Shown: piece by piece, positions 12,901-23,640 of the stretch | Layout of the letters: every line of letters begins with the position of its first letter | Position numbering within the stretch: the stretch's first letter is position 1 | DNA from: Scalesia atractyloides | Lineage: Eukaryota; Streptophyta; Magnoliopsida; Asterales; Asteraceae | DNA: 64,000 nt | Direction: 5' to 3' | Assembly: GCA_947069175.1 (NCBI GenBank) | Contig: CAMTDV010000022.1 | Location: 36,023,476-36,087,475 of the forward strand | Notes under the pieces: model-generated | Told to the model about the DNA's origin: nothing | Databases searched by the model: none | Seen by the model: the letters and a program-made list of their open reading frames with translations, nothing else | Made by a program: the position numbers and the translations under genes

Positions 12901-13300
12901 CACGACATTGTTCACAAAAATATCCAAACCTGTTTCTAACTCCATTAGATCTACCAAGGATGTGAAACAAAAGGCACACATGGTTGTACCGAAACAGATT
13001 TTGAAACGAAACACTGAATCCAACAAAAATGTTAAATCAACGATTCAACTAAATTCTAAATTTGAAATTGGTGAAACTTCCACCAAGAATCGTCAATGTC
13101 AAAAGGATTCAAAATTTTACTCAAAAAGGTCAAAATTGAAAACAAACTTGGGTTGCAAAAGTCAAACCATCTAAGGTAGGACTGAAACCGTCTGTTCCAA
13201 TCAAAACCGAGTCTAAACATAATGTAAAAAACAAAGTTGGTCGTAAATTTGATATTCTGAACAACACACCCAAGACAAAACAGGCTTGGGTTTCCTCATG
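9958..13300 (+). pseudogene. gag: Copia A gag
   Basis: Starts at ATG 9958 with the same N-terminus as element G (M-x-E-E-x-Y-N-A-F-A-T-S-V-V). In order: a UBN2-type capsid core (about 10038-10690), a Ser/Gln/Asn-rich linker, a zinc knuckle at 11219-11260 whose second Cys is Phe (C-F-K-F-R-E-K-G-H-F-K-R-E-C), a long coiled coil with many Lys/Glu (11562-12150), an acidic Ser/Glu stretch, and a second C-terminal knuckle at 12871 broken by a one-base deletion. At least five frameshifts or stops separate these pieces. A two-knuckle, coiled-coil gag is typical of Sirevirus-like Copia elements. Its product would form the particle and package RNA. Confidence 0.85.
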
Positions 13301-13301
13301 T

Positions 13302-16300
13302 GTGAAGGGGCTCCCGCGATCAATCATGTCAAAATGGATTATGGATAGTGGAGCTTCTCGACACATGAGTGGGATGCTTGCGTTATACACGACGTCCAAA
13401 GCTATCCGAGGAGGTTACGTTGGTTTCGCTGGAACACAAGGTGGAAGAATCGTCGGAGAGGGTATTCTCACGAATGGAGTGGTTTCGTTTGACAAAGTGA
13501 ACTACATTGTAGAGCTAGAGAACAATCTGCTGAATATTTCGCAAATTTGTGATAAAAAGTTCACAGCACACTTCAACGACAAAGAATGCTTAATTCTAAA
13601 GCCGGAATTAAAGATTTCTGAGGAATGGATTCTTATGCGTGCTCCAAGAGAGAATGATCTCTATGTTCTTGATATGAGTGTCGCATCTACAACATCAAAG
13701 AAGGTTCAGTGCTTTGTTTCTAAAGCAACCGAGAAGGAGTCTATCTTATGGCATAGGAAGATGGGGTAAATTCATCTGAGAAAGATGAATTATCTTGTGC
13801 ACAACGACCTAGTGGAGGGTATTAATCTGAAAAATTTCAATTATCTGATGATTGTATGAGCTGTAAGAAGGGGAAAGAACATAAGAAGTCACAACCAAGA
13901 AAGCTTCTAAATTCTATCATGCTACCACTAGAGAGACTACATATGGATCTATTCGGGCCAGTAAACGTCAAAAGTATTTCTGGAGATCTATATTCGGGCC
14001 AGTAAATGTCAAAAGTATTTTGGAGATCTATATTGCCTGGTCGTTACAGATGATTTTTCAAGATTCTCATGGGTTTTCTTTCTAGAGAGCAAAGATGAAA
14101 CGTTTGAAAGTCTAATGATTCTCTCAGGAAGCTTGAAAACCTTTATCACTTGCCAATCAAGAGAATCCGTAGTGATAATGGTACAGAGTTCAAGAACAAA
14201 TGGATGCTCGAATTATGCAACGAAAAAGGGATTCTTAACGAATTCAGTGCCCCATATACTCCTCAACAAAATGGAGTTGCTGAATGTAAGAATCGCACAC
14301 TGATCGAGACTGCCAGAACTGTGCTCGCCGATTCGAAATTGCCATTAGTTTCTGGAGTGAAGCAGTCTCATCAGCGTGATACACCCTCAATCGTGTTTAA
14401 TAGTCAAGCCTCACAACAAGACTTGTTTTGAGTTACTAAATCAACGGAAGCCTAACTTTGCGTTTCTGGAGCCTTTTGGATCACCGTGTACTGTTTGGAT
14501 CTGGATGGTAAATTTGGAGCCAAATCCTTGGAAGGATTTTTCGTGGGTTATGCTACTCCACAAAAGCGTGTCTTTTTGACGAGTCTGAACCAGGTTATTC
14601 TTGCACAGTCTGTTGATTATCAACGTTATACTACGCCTACGCAGAAACCTGGGGATCCATGGCTGTTCAACTACGAAGGTTTGTGGAATTCATTTGACCT
14701 ACGAGATGTGCGATCTGAAGAAGAACTTGCTATGCTCTTTCAACAGCATCCAATCTTTAGTCAAGAACAAGTTAGTAGACCGTTGGTGATTTCCCTATCA
14801 CTTCCTGTCAACACATTTGATGTAGGTCCAAGCACTACTCTTCAAGAATCCGTCTTTATACCTATCTTGAACACTGCTGCATCATCTGCTCAACAACCGC
14901 TTACTGCCGACTCTGATCGAAACCGACTTCTGATGTGGAGGATCTAGTTCCGTGAAGGATCTTAACATATTGAAAGCTTCCTGAATGCTCAAGCTGATTA
15001 ATCTAACGTCAGGAATGAAGATACATCTTCAAATTCGGTTGTTGATGAAGTGATCACGAGTTTGCAGACTCAAGTGGATGTTCCCAGTGAGGTGATGCCG
15101 AGAACACTTTCTTATCATCGGCAGCTTACAAACTGGAGTGCAAACTCGCAATCAGATCAATAAGGATCTAAGCTATTTTTATACCCGTATTGCTCCATTA
15201 CAAACCCGAATTTCTTACAGTTGTTTAGTTTCACAGGTTAAACCTGGGAACTGGAGAGACGCGTTAAAAGAAGAACGTTGGGTGGAGGCAATGCATGAGG
15301 AATTGCTTCAATTCCAGAAGCTAGGAGTCTGGAAGCTTGTTGACCTACCAGATCATCACAAAATGATAAAGACTAAATGGGTCTTTAAGTGCAAACGTGA
15401 TGACAGAGGGATCGTAGTGCGCAACAAAGCTTGAGTTGTGGTACAAGGCTTTCATCAGCAGGAAGGGATAGATTACAACAAAGTTTATGCCCAGTCGCTC
15501 GTCTCGAAGCAATCCGCATATTCTTGGCAAAGTTAAAGAGGAGGTGTATGTTGGCCAACCACCGGGGTTTGTCGATCCCATACACAAAGATAAAGTCTAC
15601 CTTCTGAACACAACCTTATATGGTCTACACCAAGCCCCGAGAGATTGGTATGAAACACTGTCACAACATCTTCTACACAACGGCTTTCTTAGAGGAACTA
15701 TAGATTCTACCCTCTTTACCAAAGAAGTGGATGGACATTTGATTATCGTGCAAATATACGTGGATGATATCATCTTCGGATCGACAAATGATAAGCTGTG
15801 TAAAGACTTCGAAGAAGTCATGAGCACAAATTTGAAATGAGTGCGATGGGGGAGATGAAGTTCTTTTTAGGACTTCTGGTTGATCAATTGCCTGATAGTA
15901 TCTTCATCCATCAGATGAAGTATGTTCATGACATATTAGAGAAATTTGATATGACAGGAACTAAACCAGCATCTACCTAGTTAGCTCCAAATCATGGCAT
16001 TTGTCCAGACGTTCAAGGAGTCAAAGTTGATGAAACATTATATCGCTCTATGATCAGATCCTTGATGTATCTAACTGCTTCTCGACCTGATATCATGTAT
16101 CCTACATGTCTGTGCGCCCGTTTTCAGTCTTGTCCAAGAGATTCGCATCTGCTAGCCCGTTTTCAGTCTTGTCCAAGAGATTCGCATCTGAATACGTTTC
16201 AGCATCCAGTTGTTGTTCCCAGATTCTCTAGATTCAACAGTAGATGAGAGACTTCGGACTGCAATTTCTTGACACACCCATATATGTAGATAATCAGGCT

Positions 16301-16630
16301 GCTATTAATATCACTAAAAACTCATGTCAACACTCACGTACTAAACATATTGTGATTCGACACCACTTTATCCGTGACTGCTATGAGAAAAATTTGGTTA
16401 GAAATTGAAAAAATCCACACTAATGACCAAAAAGCAGATTTTTATACCAAATCATTTGATCGTTCAAGATTTGAAAATCTTTTAAAATTAAATGGTTTAA
16501 GAAATTTGACATCAGGGGATATTCATGAGGTTGAGCTTGAGGATGACGAGGACTTGACTGATTCTCATTGGTATGACGTGTTTTCTGTACATATTTTCTT
16601 AAAAAAATCTAAAAATACAAAATGTTTTTG
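13302..16630 (+). pseudogene. pol: Copia A pol (PR-INT-RT-RNase H)
   Basis: Protease motif D-S-G-A at 13344-13355; pre-integrase zinc region with L-W-H-R-K-M-G near 13750; integrase core about 13940-14360 with H-M-D-L-F-G, S-D-N-G-T-E-F and V-A-E-C-K-N-R; RT about 15230-16100 with Y-V-D-D at 15757-15768; RNase H/dimerisation tail ending at the stop near 16628. Defects: a 40/41-bp tandem duplication in the integrase (13951-14031); a 64-base deletion near 15528 that removes the first catalytic RT Asp (the L-D-V-K-S-A-F block kept in Copia C); a 36-bp duplication at 16116-16190; loss of most of RNase H; and several stops. Copia C is the better guide to the intact layout. Confidence 0.9.
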
Positions 16631-16635
16631 ATTTT

Positions 16636-16646
16636 AGGGGAGAAAG
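16636..16646 (+). other. Internal polypurine-like tract after pol (Copia A)
   Basis: AGGGGAGAAAG lies just after the pol stop. Copia C has AGGGGGAGAAAG at the same place (36862-36873). Extra polypurine tracts are known in Sirevirus-type elements; a role in plus-strand priming is inference. Confidence 0.5.
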
Positions 16647-17860
16647 TTTGGGAAAATACAAAAACATTATAAAAGTGAAAAAAGTTTTGTGAAAAAGGGA
16701 GATCATATTACATCAATATGACAATCACAGTATGCTAAAGATATGAAATGTTTATACAAGTAATGAAACAGGTCTTACTGAAGATGTGCCAATAGAATTC
16801 ACTCGTTTAGTAATTTTTTCAAGATATATATCTAAACGAAAAATTGAGTAACTTGTTGGTTAACATCTCTCGGATATATGGACTTAGTACTCCAAAATTT
16901 CGTTCGAGAGAATGCGAGATTCTGTGATACTAGATCTTTATATTTAATCGATATCTGGGGTATTATCCAAGTTCTTCTGATTTTGTGTCAGCAATGGGCT
17001 AGAACTTGTATAATACTTTACATATTATTCGCCCACAAAATCTGCATAAAAAATGATTATGTCATAAACTTTGTGACATCTGCTGTTCAAAAGATTCCTT
17101 AATGGAACACCACCTAAAGACGAGCGTTTATCTCTTTGTCTATATGGAAATACTAACCTGAGCTCTCAATGTCTCGCATTCACCCCATTTACAAATATCA
17201 ATTGGATATATTCACCTGTGAAATGATATTCTGGGAATATCGATGTAGGAGTATATTCTGAGATGGGAAACACAATTATTTCATGTTCCTTAATATTACC
17301 TAACATATCTTGAAACAGTTGAGAAACGAGAAGAAGTTTAAGTGGATAAGTATATTGGTAATCTAAGTAAATTTGTTTAAGAACTTACAGTTACTACCAA
17401 GATCAACAGTACTGGTAATTTGTTTAAATACTTGATATGATCCTCTTAACACAAAACTCATAAAAATATGTTTGCATATATCTTTACTTGTTATTTCTTT
17501 TCAGAAAAATCCAAAAAGATTTTTAGCTTTTAGCAATTTATCTTAGATTTTAAGTCTACAGATGATGAAAACACCGTTAATTCAAGTCAAAGCGATGATT
17601 GTTGGAATAAAGCTGAAGACCACAGGTTGGGAGCTATCTTGAAAAGAAGAGTTACCTGAATGTCAACAAAGTTCATTAATCTGAAACTTTACATTTTAAA
17701 ATAAATCTGTTTTTGTTAAACAATGGTCAACCAAGATCATTAACTTGGACTTGGTAGGCAAATCAGATAACCAGGGTCATTAACTAGGACTTGGTTAACT
17801 GAGTGGGTTATTAAATAGATTAAAAGTTCATAAAAAATCTAAAAGATAACAAAGTGTCAG
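16647..17860 (+). other. Conserved non-coding spacer after pol (Copia A)
   Basis: About 1.2 kb with no supported ORF, yet it aligns almost base for base with 36874-38115 in Copia C. A shorter stretch (around 16880-16970) matches element F near 49890-50030 on the minus strand. It has several short direct repeats (for example 'caaccaagatcattaacttggacttggt' with an echo about 50 bp later at 17765-17800). Confidence 0.6.
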
Positions 17861-17865
17861 AACTA

Positions 17866-17939
17866 ACTCGTACGAGTGACATAAATATTCATTCGCACGA
17901 GCCATTGCTCGTACGTGCGACTACTGAATGAGTATAAAA
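17866..17939 (+). promoter_or_regulatory. Internal promoter of the accessory gene (Copia A)
   Basis: ACTCGTACGAGT at 17866-17877 lies in a 20-base context nearly identical to the LTR U3 region. It is followed by further CG[TC]ACGAG sites and a TATA box TATAAAA at 17933-17939, 148 bp before the accessory ATG. The same layout is in Copia C (38123-38196). Transcription from here is inference. Confidence 0.6.
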
Positions 17940-18080
17940 GGGTCACTCATTTGCACGAGTCAGACTATTGACTCTGTGCGGTTGAGAGAAACTTTTGTGC
18001 GAACCAGTTCTGTTACTTCATTTTCTTGATCTACGATACGTATTGATACGTTGGGGAGGTTGATTCGCACACCTCTTGCA

Positions 18081-21000
18081 ATGGGAAAGGTACTAATGCT
18101 CGTTTTAAGCCATTATAATGCCGAATTTGAACCAAACGGACATAAAATTTAGATTTAGGGAAATTGGACTGGTGAAACATAAAATTGAACTTAAAAACGT
18201 TAAAATCGGCCCTGTTAACCTATAAATCAACCCTCAATTTGTTAAAACACGTTTTAAGTTCGGTTTAGCTAGGTATTATTTGGTATTGTTCACAATTCGT
18301 ACGAGTATTCATTCGTACGAGCAAGATTTTCAAAAAGTATGTTTATCACCTTTACTCGTACAAGTGAGTATTCGTACGACTAGGATCCTTAATTGTTAAA
18401 TTTTGATGATTCGTATGAAGCATCATTCGTACGAAGCAGTGTGGTCAAAATAGTCTTTTTCTTCGTTCCATCATTCGTATGAAGTATTTTGGTCATTCGT
18501 ATGAAGTAGTGCCCAAACTTGAAATTTGTTTAAGTGTATTACTCGTACGAATGGTGATTCGTATGAGTGGATCAAAGTTGAATTTTTTTTGAGAAAATTT
18601 CTAAGTGTTGTGATGTTTATTCTTGCAGGTCAAGAAATCGTCTTTTTCTCCGTTCCATAATATATGTTGTTTTCTGGATGAGTCTATTCCAGAAATTACT
18701 GCTTATCGGGAAATCTAGATCTTTTGGGCAGAATTCCAATACGAAGGCTCTTACAGATCGTCATGTAGCTTATCGCTCACATATTGAGTATTTTTGGAAT
18801 GCGGCAGAGTATAATGAGGAAGAGAATGCAATTGTGTCATACATGTACTTAGTCACCGCAAAGGAGGCTTTGACGACTTAGTTGATTATCAGATGTGTAT
18901 GATCACCGCACTCATTCTGAATCTGCCATACAACTTCTCAAAGGTGATATTTTCTCAGATGGTTCAGAACACATAGCGAGAAAAGTTTTGCAGTACCATA
19001 ATTTATTAAAATGCTACTAGATCATTTGCATCCCAATCTGAAAAAAAGAAGGATGATGTGCTAAAATTAGAACATATGGATGTCTCGACACTTAAGAAAA
19101 TGAATTTACATCTCAAGACATTCCCGAATGCAAAGCCTGTGTTTGGAGCAATTATTGACAAAGATTATATCGCTCCAGTAGTAGGAAAGTGGAGAAAAGA
19201 AGATATTGGTGAAGAGAATGAAGAGCTTACAGCGCTTGATGGTTTTATTACGAAGTGAAGCGCTTGGTTTGTAAAAGAAGGGTGTTAGGGAACCAAGAAA
19301 CATCTTCCTCTTCTACCCTTCAGAAGAAACAAAAAGCATCAGGAAGTTCGAGACTAATTGACGAATCAGTGCTAGAGGAGAATATTGAAGATATGGTTGC
19401 TGATATTGAAAGACAGGCGTTTGGAGATAAAGAGAAAGTGGTTGAAGAAGCTCCTCTTCAAGTACTGATTCGGAAGACAGGATTGCTGGAGACACCATAA
19501 ACCACCACCATCTCCACAACGACAGCAAGCACCACAACCACCACCGCAGCCGACGCCACAACCCTCACAGTCTCAACCCCATTTTGATTTTGACTTTGAC
19601 TTTGGTGACATACCAGGGGGTGAAGATTTTTCTGTTGACATGTTTAATGATGCACATGTTGAAGAGTTAGAGAAACAAGTTGCGTTAAACAATGTCAGAA
19701 TTGCAGAACTGCAGGAACAGCTCAATGGGCTAACTGAAGAAAACCAACAGCTTGAAGCATGATGGCTAGTATTGTGTCTGAAAATGAGCGTTTAAGGATT
19801 CGCATGGCTGAATACGAAGAAGAACGTTTCAGGAGCCAAAGAAGGATGAATCTATTTGAAAAGATACTTACTAAGAAGCTTGGTATTAATATTGGTGCTG
19901 AGATGACGAGATTGAAAGAGCTGAAGCACGAGAATGGGTTGTAGAGCGCGACTTCTTGCTAAAGAATTATCTGACGCGCAAGGCAAAGGCAAAACGAAAG
20001 TCGGTGAGGATCCTGTGAATGTTACAACAGCCAGAAGCTGAATCTGCGCCAGTAATTACTGGTATTGTGGTGTTTTCAAGTTCGAAGAAGTTTGGCTTGG
20101 TGGGTAAGCCTATAGATGTTGATATTGATATGATGAATCTTACAGAGAAGCATCGAGAATGGGAAAAAAGATAGAAGCTGAGGTTGATGAGTTTGTGGAA
20201 GATCCTGAAACAGAGGTGGAAAACTTAGATGATTTTGATAATCTATTTTCTGATAAGTCTGATCACAATAGTGATGATGGTGGTGATGATTTAGGTGCTA
20301 TGGGTATCCATGTAACAGAGTCTAACGTGAATGAAGATATTGATTATTCTGTGTACTTGGATGACTCAGTTAATCAAGTGAATGAAGGTGGTGATCAGGG
20401 AAGATCTTAAGGTCCTACTGATGCTCAGCTGAAAGGAATTTTCTCGATAACTGACATATCTACCATTCCTGTCATGCCAAAGCAAAAGATATTATATCTA
20501 GAGCATGACGTAGAGGAAGGGGAGTTTGTCCACAGCTATTCGAAAGAAGAAATTGATAAAATGTTGGGCGTGGATGAAGAGAAGTTCGAGTTTGATTTCG
20601 AAGAAGAGCTAAATGATATTAGTGCTTTCGAGCCAGCTGACTACGTCTTCAAACATGTGTCTGATGCACAGGATTATGATCAAGTTGTCGTATAGGATGA
20701 TTCTGATGAAGATGATACAGATATTGCCAATCAGGGTACATATGACTCTCCAACTTTTAGCGAACTGTTTGCAGCTGAAAATTTTTATCTTCTGAAATGT
20801 AAAGCCGAAGAAACTGCCAAACAAGGTATGATTCCTCAACATATGTCTAGAGCTGAAATTGCTGAAATGAGGAAGAAATGGTTTAAAGAAACACCAGCGG
20901 AGCGCAAGTTTAAGCGTCCTCTAGCTTTCTTTACGCGTAATACGGATATTTCTCCAGGGGATATTATTAGCTGGGACTGGATCGAGGAACTTGAGCGATA

Positions 21001-21771
21001 TCAAGACCTTGCCGCATTGTGATATTAAAGAGCTTGTGCAAACAAAGATGATAAATCTAAGATGCGATTTCACGACCAGCGGCTGTGGAAACTAATAAAG
21101 CTTGAGGCTGCGCATGGTTTTACACACTGGAAGCCGCATCTCCCTAAGCGAATCACTAAAGTCGATCCAGTTACACAAGAGAAAGATGTGACTCTAATCG
21201 TTAAGAGGCCGAAAGTGTTGAAGAATATGCCTTTTATAAAGATGGAACAAGACTTCTATAATATCTTTAAATGGTGGCACTACAATTCGAAAACAGGAGA
21301 AGATGTTATATGTGTGCACCCAGATGATGATTCTTGGAAGATCACAGAGGAGCTTACCAAAGCCGTCATAGCACACAAACGTATCTACGGGCTGTGGCTG
21401 GCATTCAAGCACTAGACCCGATGTGGCTAGTGAACTTTTCTAAGAAAGATATTGAATGCTTGTTCTACAGCAAGAGCAGTTTTGAAGAGAGCGATAAAGA
21501 ACAAGCAATCCAATTTCAAAAGATAGTTAATGTCTGTTTTGCCAACGACGTTCATTCCGTTACGACATGGAACACTTCATGGAGGAAACTGGAGTAGATT
21601 GAGCAATAGAAGAAAGATAAGAAGGAAGAAAGAATTGCAGAGCGAGCATGTATTGCGTCGCTAAGAAGTTTTCGGTTTGGCAATACAGTTAACCGACCTC
21701 CTCCTACAGATCAAACACCAATAGCTTTTGAGGAGCGTCGCAAGCCGCCAAAGCGTTTCTTTGGTCGATAA
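18081..21771 (+). pseudogene. Copia A accessory ORF (spliced, decayed)
   Basis: Proposed exon 1 is ATGGGAAAG (18081-18089), followed by donor GTACTAAT. An intron of 539 nt ends TTCTTGCAG at 18628, and exon 2 begins GTCAAGAAATCG in frame. Exon 2 continues to TAA at 21769. Readable parts in order: N-terminal domain, truncated here by a deletion of about 220 bp near 18840 relative to Copia C; a P-Q-rich stretch (19500-19590) and F-D-F-D-F-D-F-G; a coiled coil (19660-19940); an acidic D/E-rich stretch (20170-20400); a C-terminal domain (20620-21600) with F-K-R-P-L-A-F-F-T-R-N and H-P-D-D-D-S-W-K-I-T; and a basic tail K-P-P-K-R-F-F-G-R. I see no signal peptide or membrane segment. Function unknown. 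Confidence 0.7.
18090..18628 (+). other. Putative intron of the accessory gene (Copia A)
   Basis: Begins GTACTAATGC after AAG and ends TTTATTCTTGCAG. The splice keeps the frame, and the same borders exist in Copia C. It contains many CGTACGA-type motifs (about 18290-18570). Splicing is inferred from the sequence only. Confidence 0.55.
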
Positions 21772-21823
21772 ATGTCATCTTTTTTTGAAGATTTTTGAAG
21801 ACTATCCAAGACTGCGGCAACAT

Positions 21824-21836
21824 CCAAGGGGGAGTT
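21824..21836 (+). other. Polypurine tract of Copia A
   Basis: CCAAGGGGGAGTT directly before the 3' LTR; identical in Copia C (42502-42514). It would prime plus-strand DNA synthesis. Confidence 0.9.
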
Positions 21837-22290
21837 TGTTCGGGCCGCATAATGTCTATTGCCTACGTCTAGGATATGTTGATTTTGTATATAGGGCTTA
21901 GAACGTCAGTTTGTTTATGTTATTGATCTATTTTATTTGTTTAGAAACTGACTCATACGAGTGAGTTATATGACTCGTACGAGTGACATTCTGTCACTCG
22001 TACGAGGCAACCACTCGCACGAGTCATACTCTTTACACATTCTCCTTTGCAAGTCATATCGCCTATAAATAGAGGAGTGTTATGTCAGAGCTAGAAAATC
22101 ATGTTGGTGTGGTAAAGCCTTCTGAACTGTTTACTTGCACTGTACTTGTTCATGTATATCAATACATTCAAGACATTTAAGTAGAGATCTCACTTGTCTG
22201 TTTGTCAACCTCACTAACAATGAATTCCGTCTCTTTTACTTGAGTCGATCAGTCCGGTGCTCATCGGAGGAGAGCCGATCCCCCCTCACA
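21837..22290 (+). repeat. 3' LTR of Copia A
   Basis: TGTTCGGGCC...CCCTCACA, 454 bp, the same length as its partner and closely similar after the first 12 bases. The TATA box TATAAAT is intact at 22064-22070, preceded by ACTCGTACGAGT-type palindromes (21950-22000). Confidence 0.93.
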
Positions 22291-23640
22291 GAAATGAGTC
22301 ATTATATTTGAAGAAAATTAAGGGTTATGAAGAAGAAATCAACATTTTAACCTATAAACTAAATGAAAAACTTCAAATTATTGACTTAGCTCATGATACG
22401 ATGAGTGAGAAAACAAAAGAGATTTCAGAAAAATGCTGTTGATAGCACAACTAGAATTTGTGAACATGAAAAGAAATTGAATCAATTCAGAGATTCATCT
22501 TTTATAATGAAACATATGATGAATGGATTGAAGAAAAGTAATGACAAGACTAGTGTGGGCTTCAAAGGTTTCAATTAAGTTCCACCACCTCTTGGTCATG
22601 ACTATTCTTTTTTGCTAGACGAGGAAGAGCTAACCGAGTTTGGGTCAACTTCACCTAGTAGTTCCACATCAGGGTATGTGGGTGTGGCTAAACATGATGA
22701 TGTATGTGCCAAGAAGGATAATAACAGGGAACCAGTTTTGAAAACAAAAAATGCGCACCCTAAGAATAAAAGGAAAATTTTTGTTAAAAAAGTTGATTTT
22801 GTTAAAGGTATATGAAAGAAGATACCACTATTATTGAAAATGAGTCAAATGTGCAGTTTGCTAATAATAAAAACACAGAAAATCAGAAATTGAACAAACT
22901 AAACAAGATCCTTCAAAGGCATCATCATCATCTCATCTCATCATCATCACCATGGATCTAAACAAGAGACTTTAATGAAGAAGTCTTCAGCTAGAAGATC
23001 GTGCTTCAAATGTTACACCAAGGGACATGTAGATAGCTGTTGTCCTAACAAAACGAATGAAGCACAAGTGATTGAGAGAAAGAGAGAAAAATCAATAGAA
23101 AAGATTGGTAATGGTGAGCAGAAAGTTTCTAACTCACTAAAGACATCTGCTCTCAAGAAATAGAGTGTTGCGATATGGTCTAGATAAGGCTGAAAAAGGA
23201 ACTCACCAAGTTTCTCGTTTTCAGAGAAATCAACAAAGATTTCAGCCTGAATCTACATCAGGCAGATATGAAAGACCTAGAAGTAGTTCACCAAGAATGA
23301 ATAACTTTAATGGTCAATCAAGTAATTTCAGAAGTCAAGGTCAATATCAAACTCGATATCAGAATATTGGTAGTCGAAATTTTTATAACAATGGCTTTAG
23401 AAATTATCATAATCCAAATTCAAGGAATCACTACCAAAATTTTCAAAGGTCACAGAGTCCAAACATGTATAGGAAACCTCAGGACCAGAGACCGAGTGGA
23501 AATCAAAAATCATTTCCATCAACAGGTCTGAGATCCAAGACTTCAGTTAGGAGTGATGGATATTAGATTGATGTTCGGTGGTTGATGAATCTGGAAGACC
23601 TAAGACCATTAAGACTTGGGTCCCTCAATCTAACTAATTT
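22291..23640 (+). pseudogene. gag: Copia B gag, C-terminal part
   Basis: Continues the coiled coil cut at 8881 (Lys/Glu-rich heptads to about 22440). A linker with P-P-P-L-G-H-D-Y follows, then Ser/Lys-rich sequence and a second zinc knuckle C-F-K-C-Y-T-K-G-H-V-D-S-C-C at 23002-23043 with all metal ligands kept. After a stop near 23160 an Arg/Asn/Gln/Ser-rich tail (23165-23566) reads like an RNA-binding region. Two knuckles in one gag match the layout in A, C and F. Confidence 0.75.

Larger units (their letters stand above)
8882..22290 (+). mobile_element. Ty1/Copia element A, 13.4 kb with accessory gene
   Basis: Complete by structure: two 454-bp LTRs (8882-9335, 21837-22290), primer binding site, leader, gag, pol, spacer, internal promoter, accessory ORF, polypurine tract. 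Flanks are taaat (8877-8881) and gaaat (22291-22295), a target-site duplication with one mismatch inside the gag coiled coil of element B. The LTRs differ at many positions and every coding region carries stops and deletions, so it cannot move on its own. Order and motifs (PR-INT-RT-RNase H, Y-V-D-D-I-I-F-G-S-T) mark Copia. The extra ORF after pol recalls the Sirevirus group. Confidence 0.95.
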
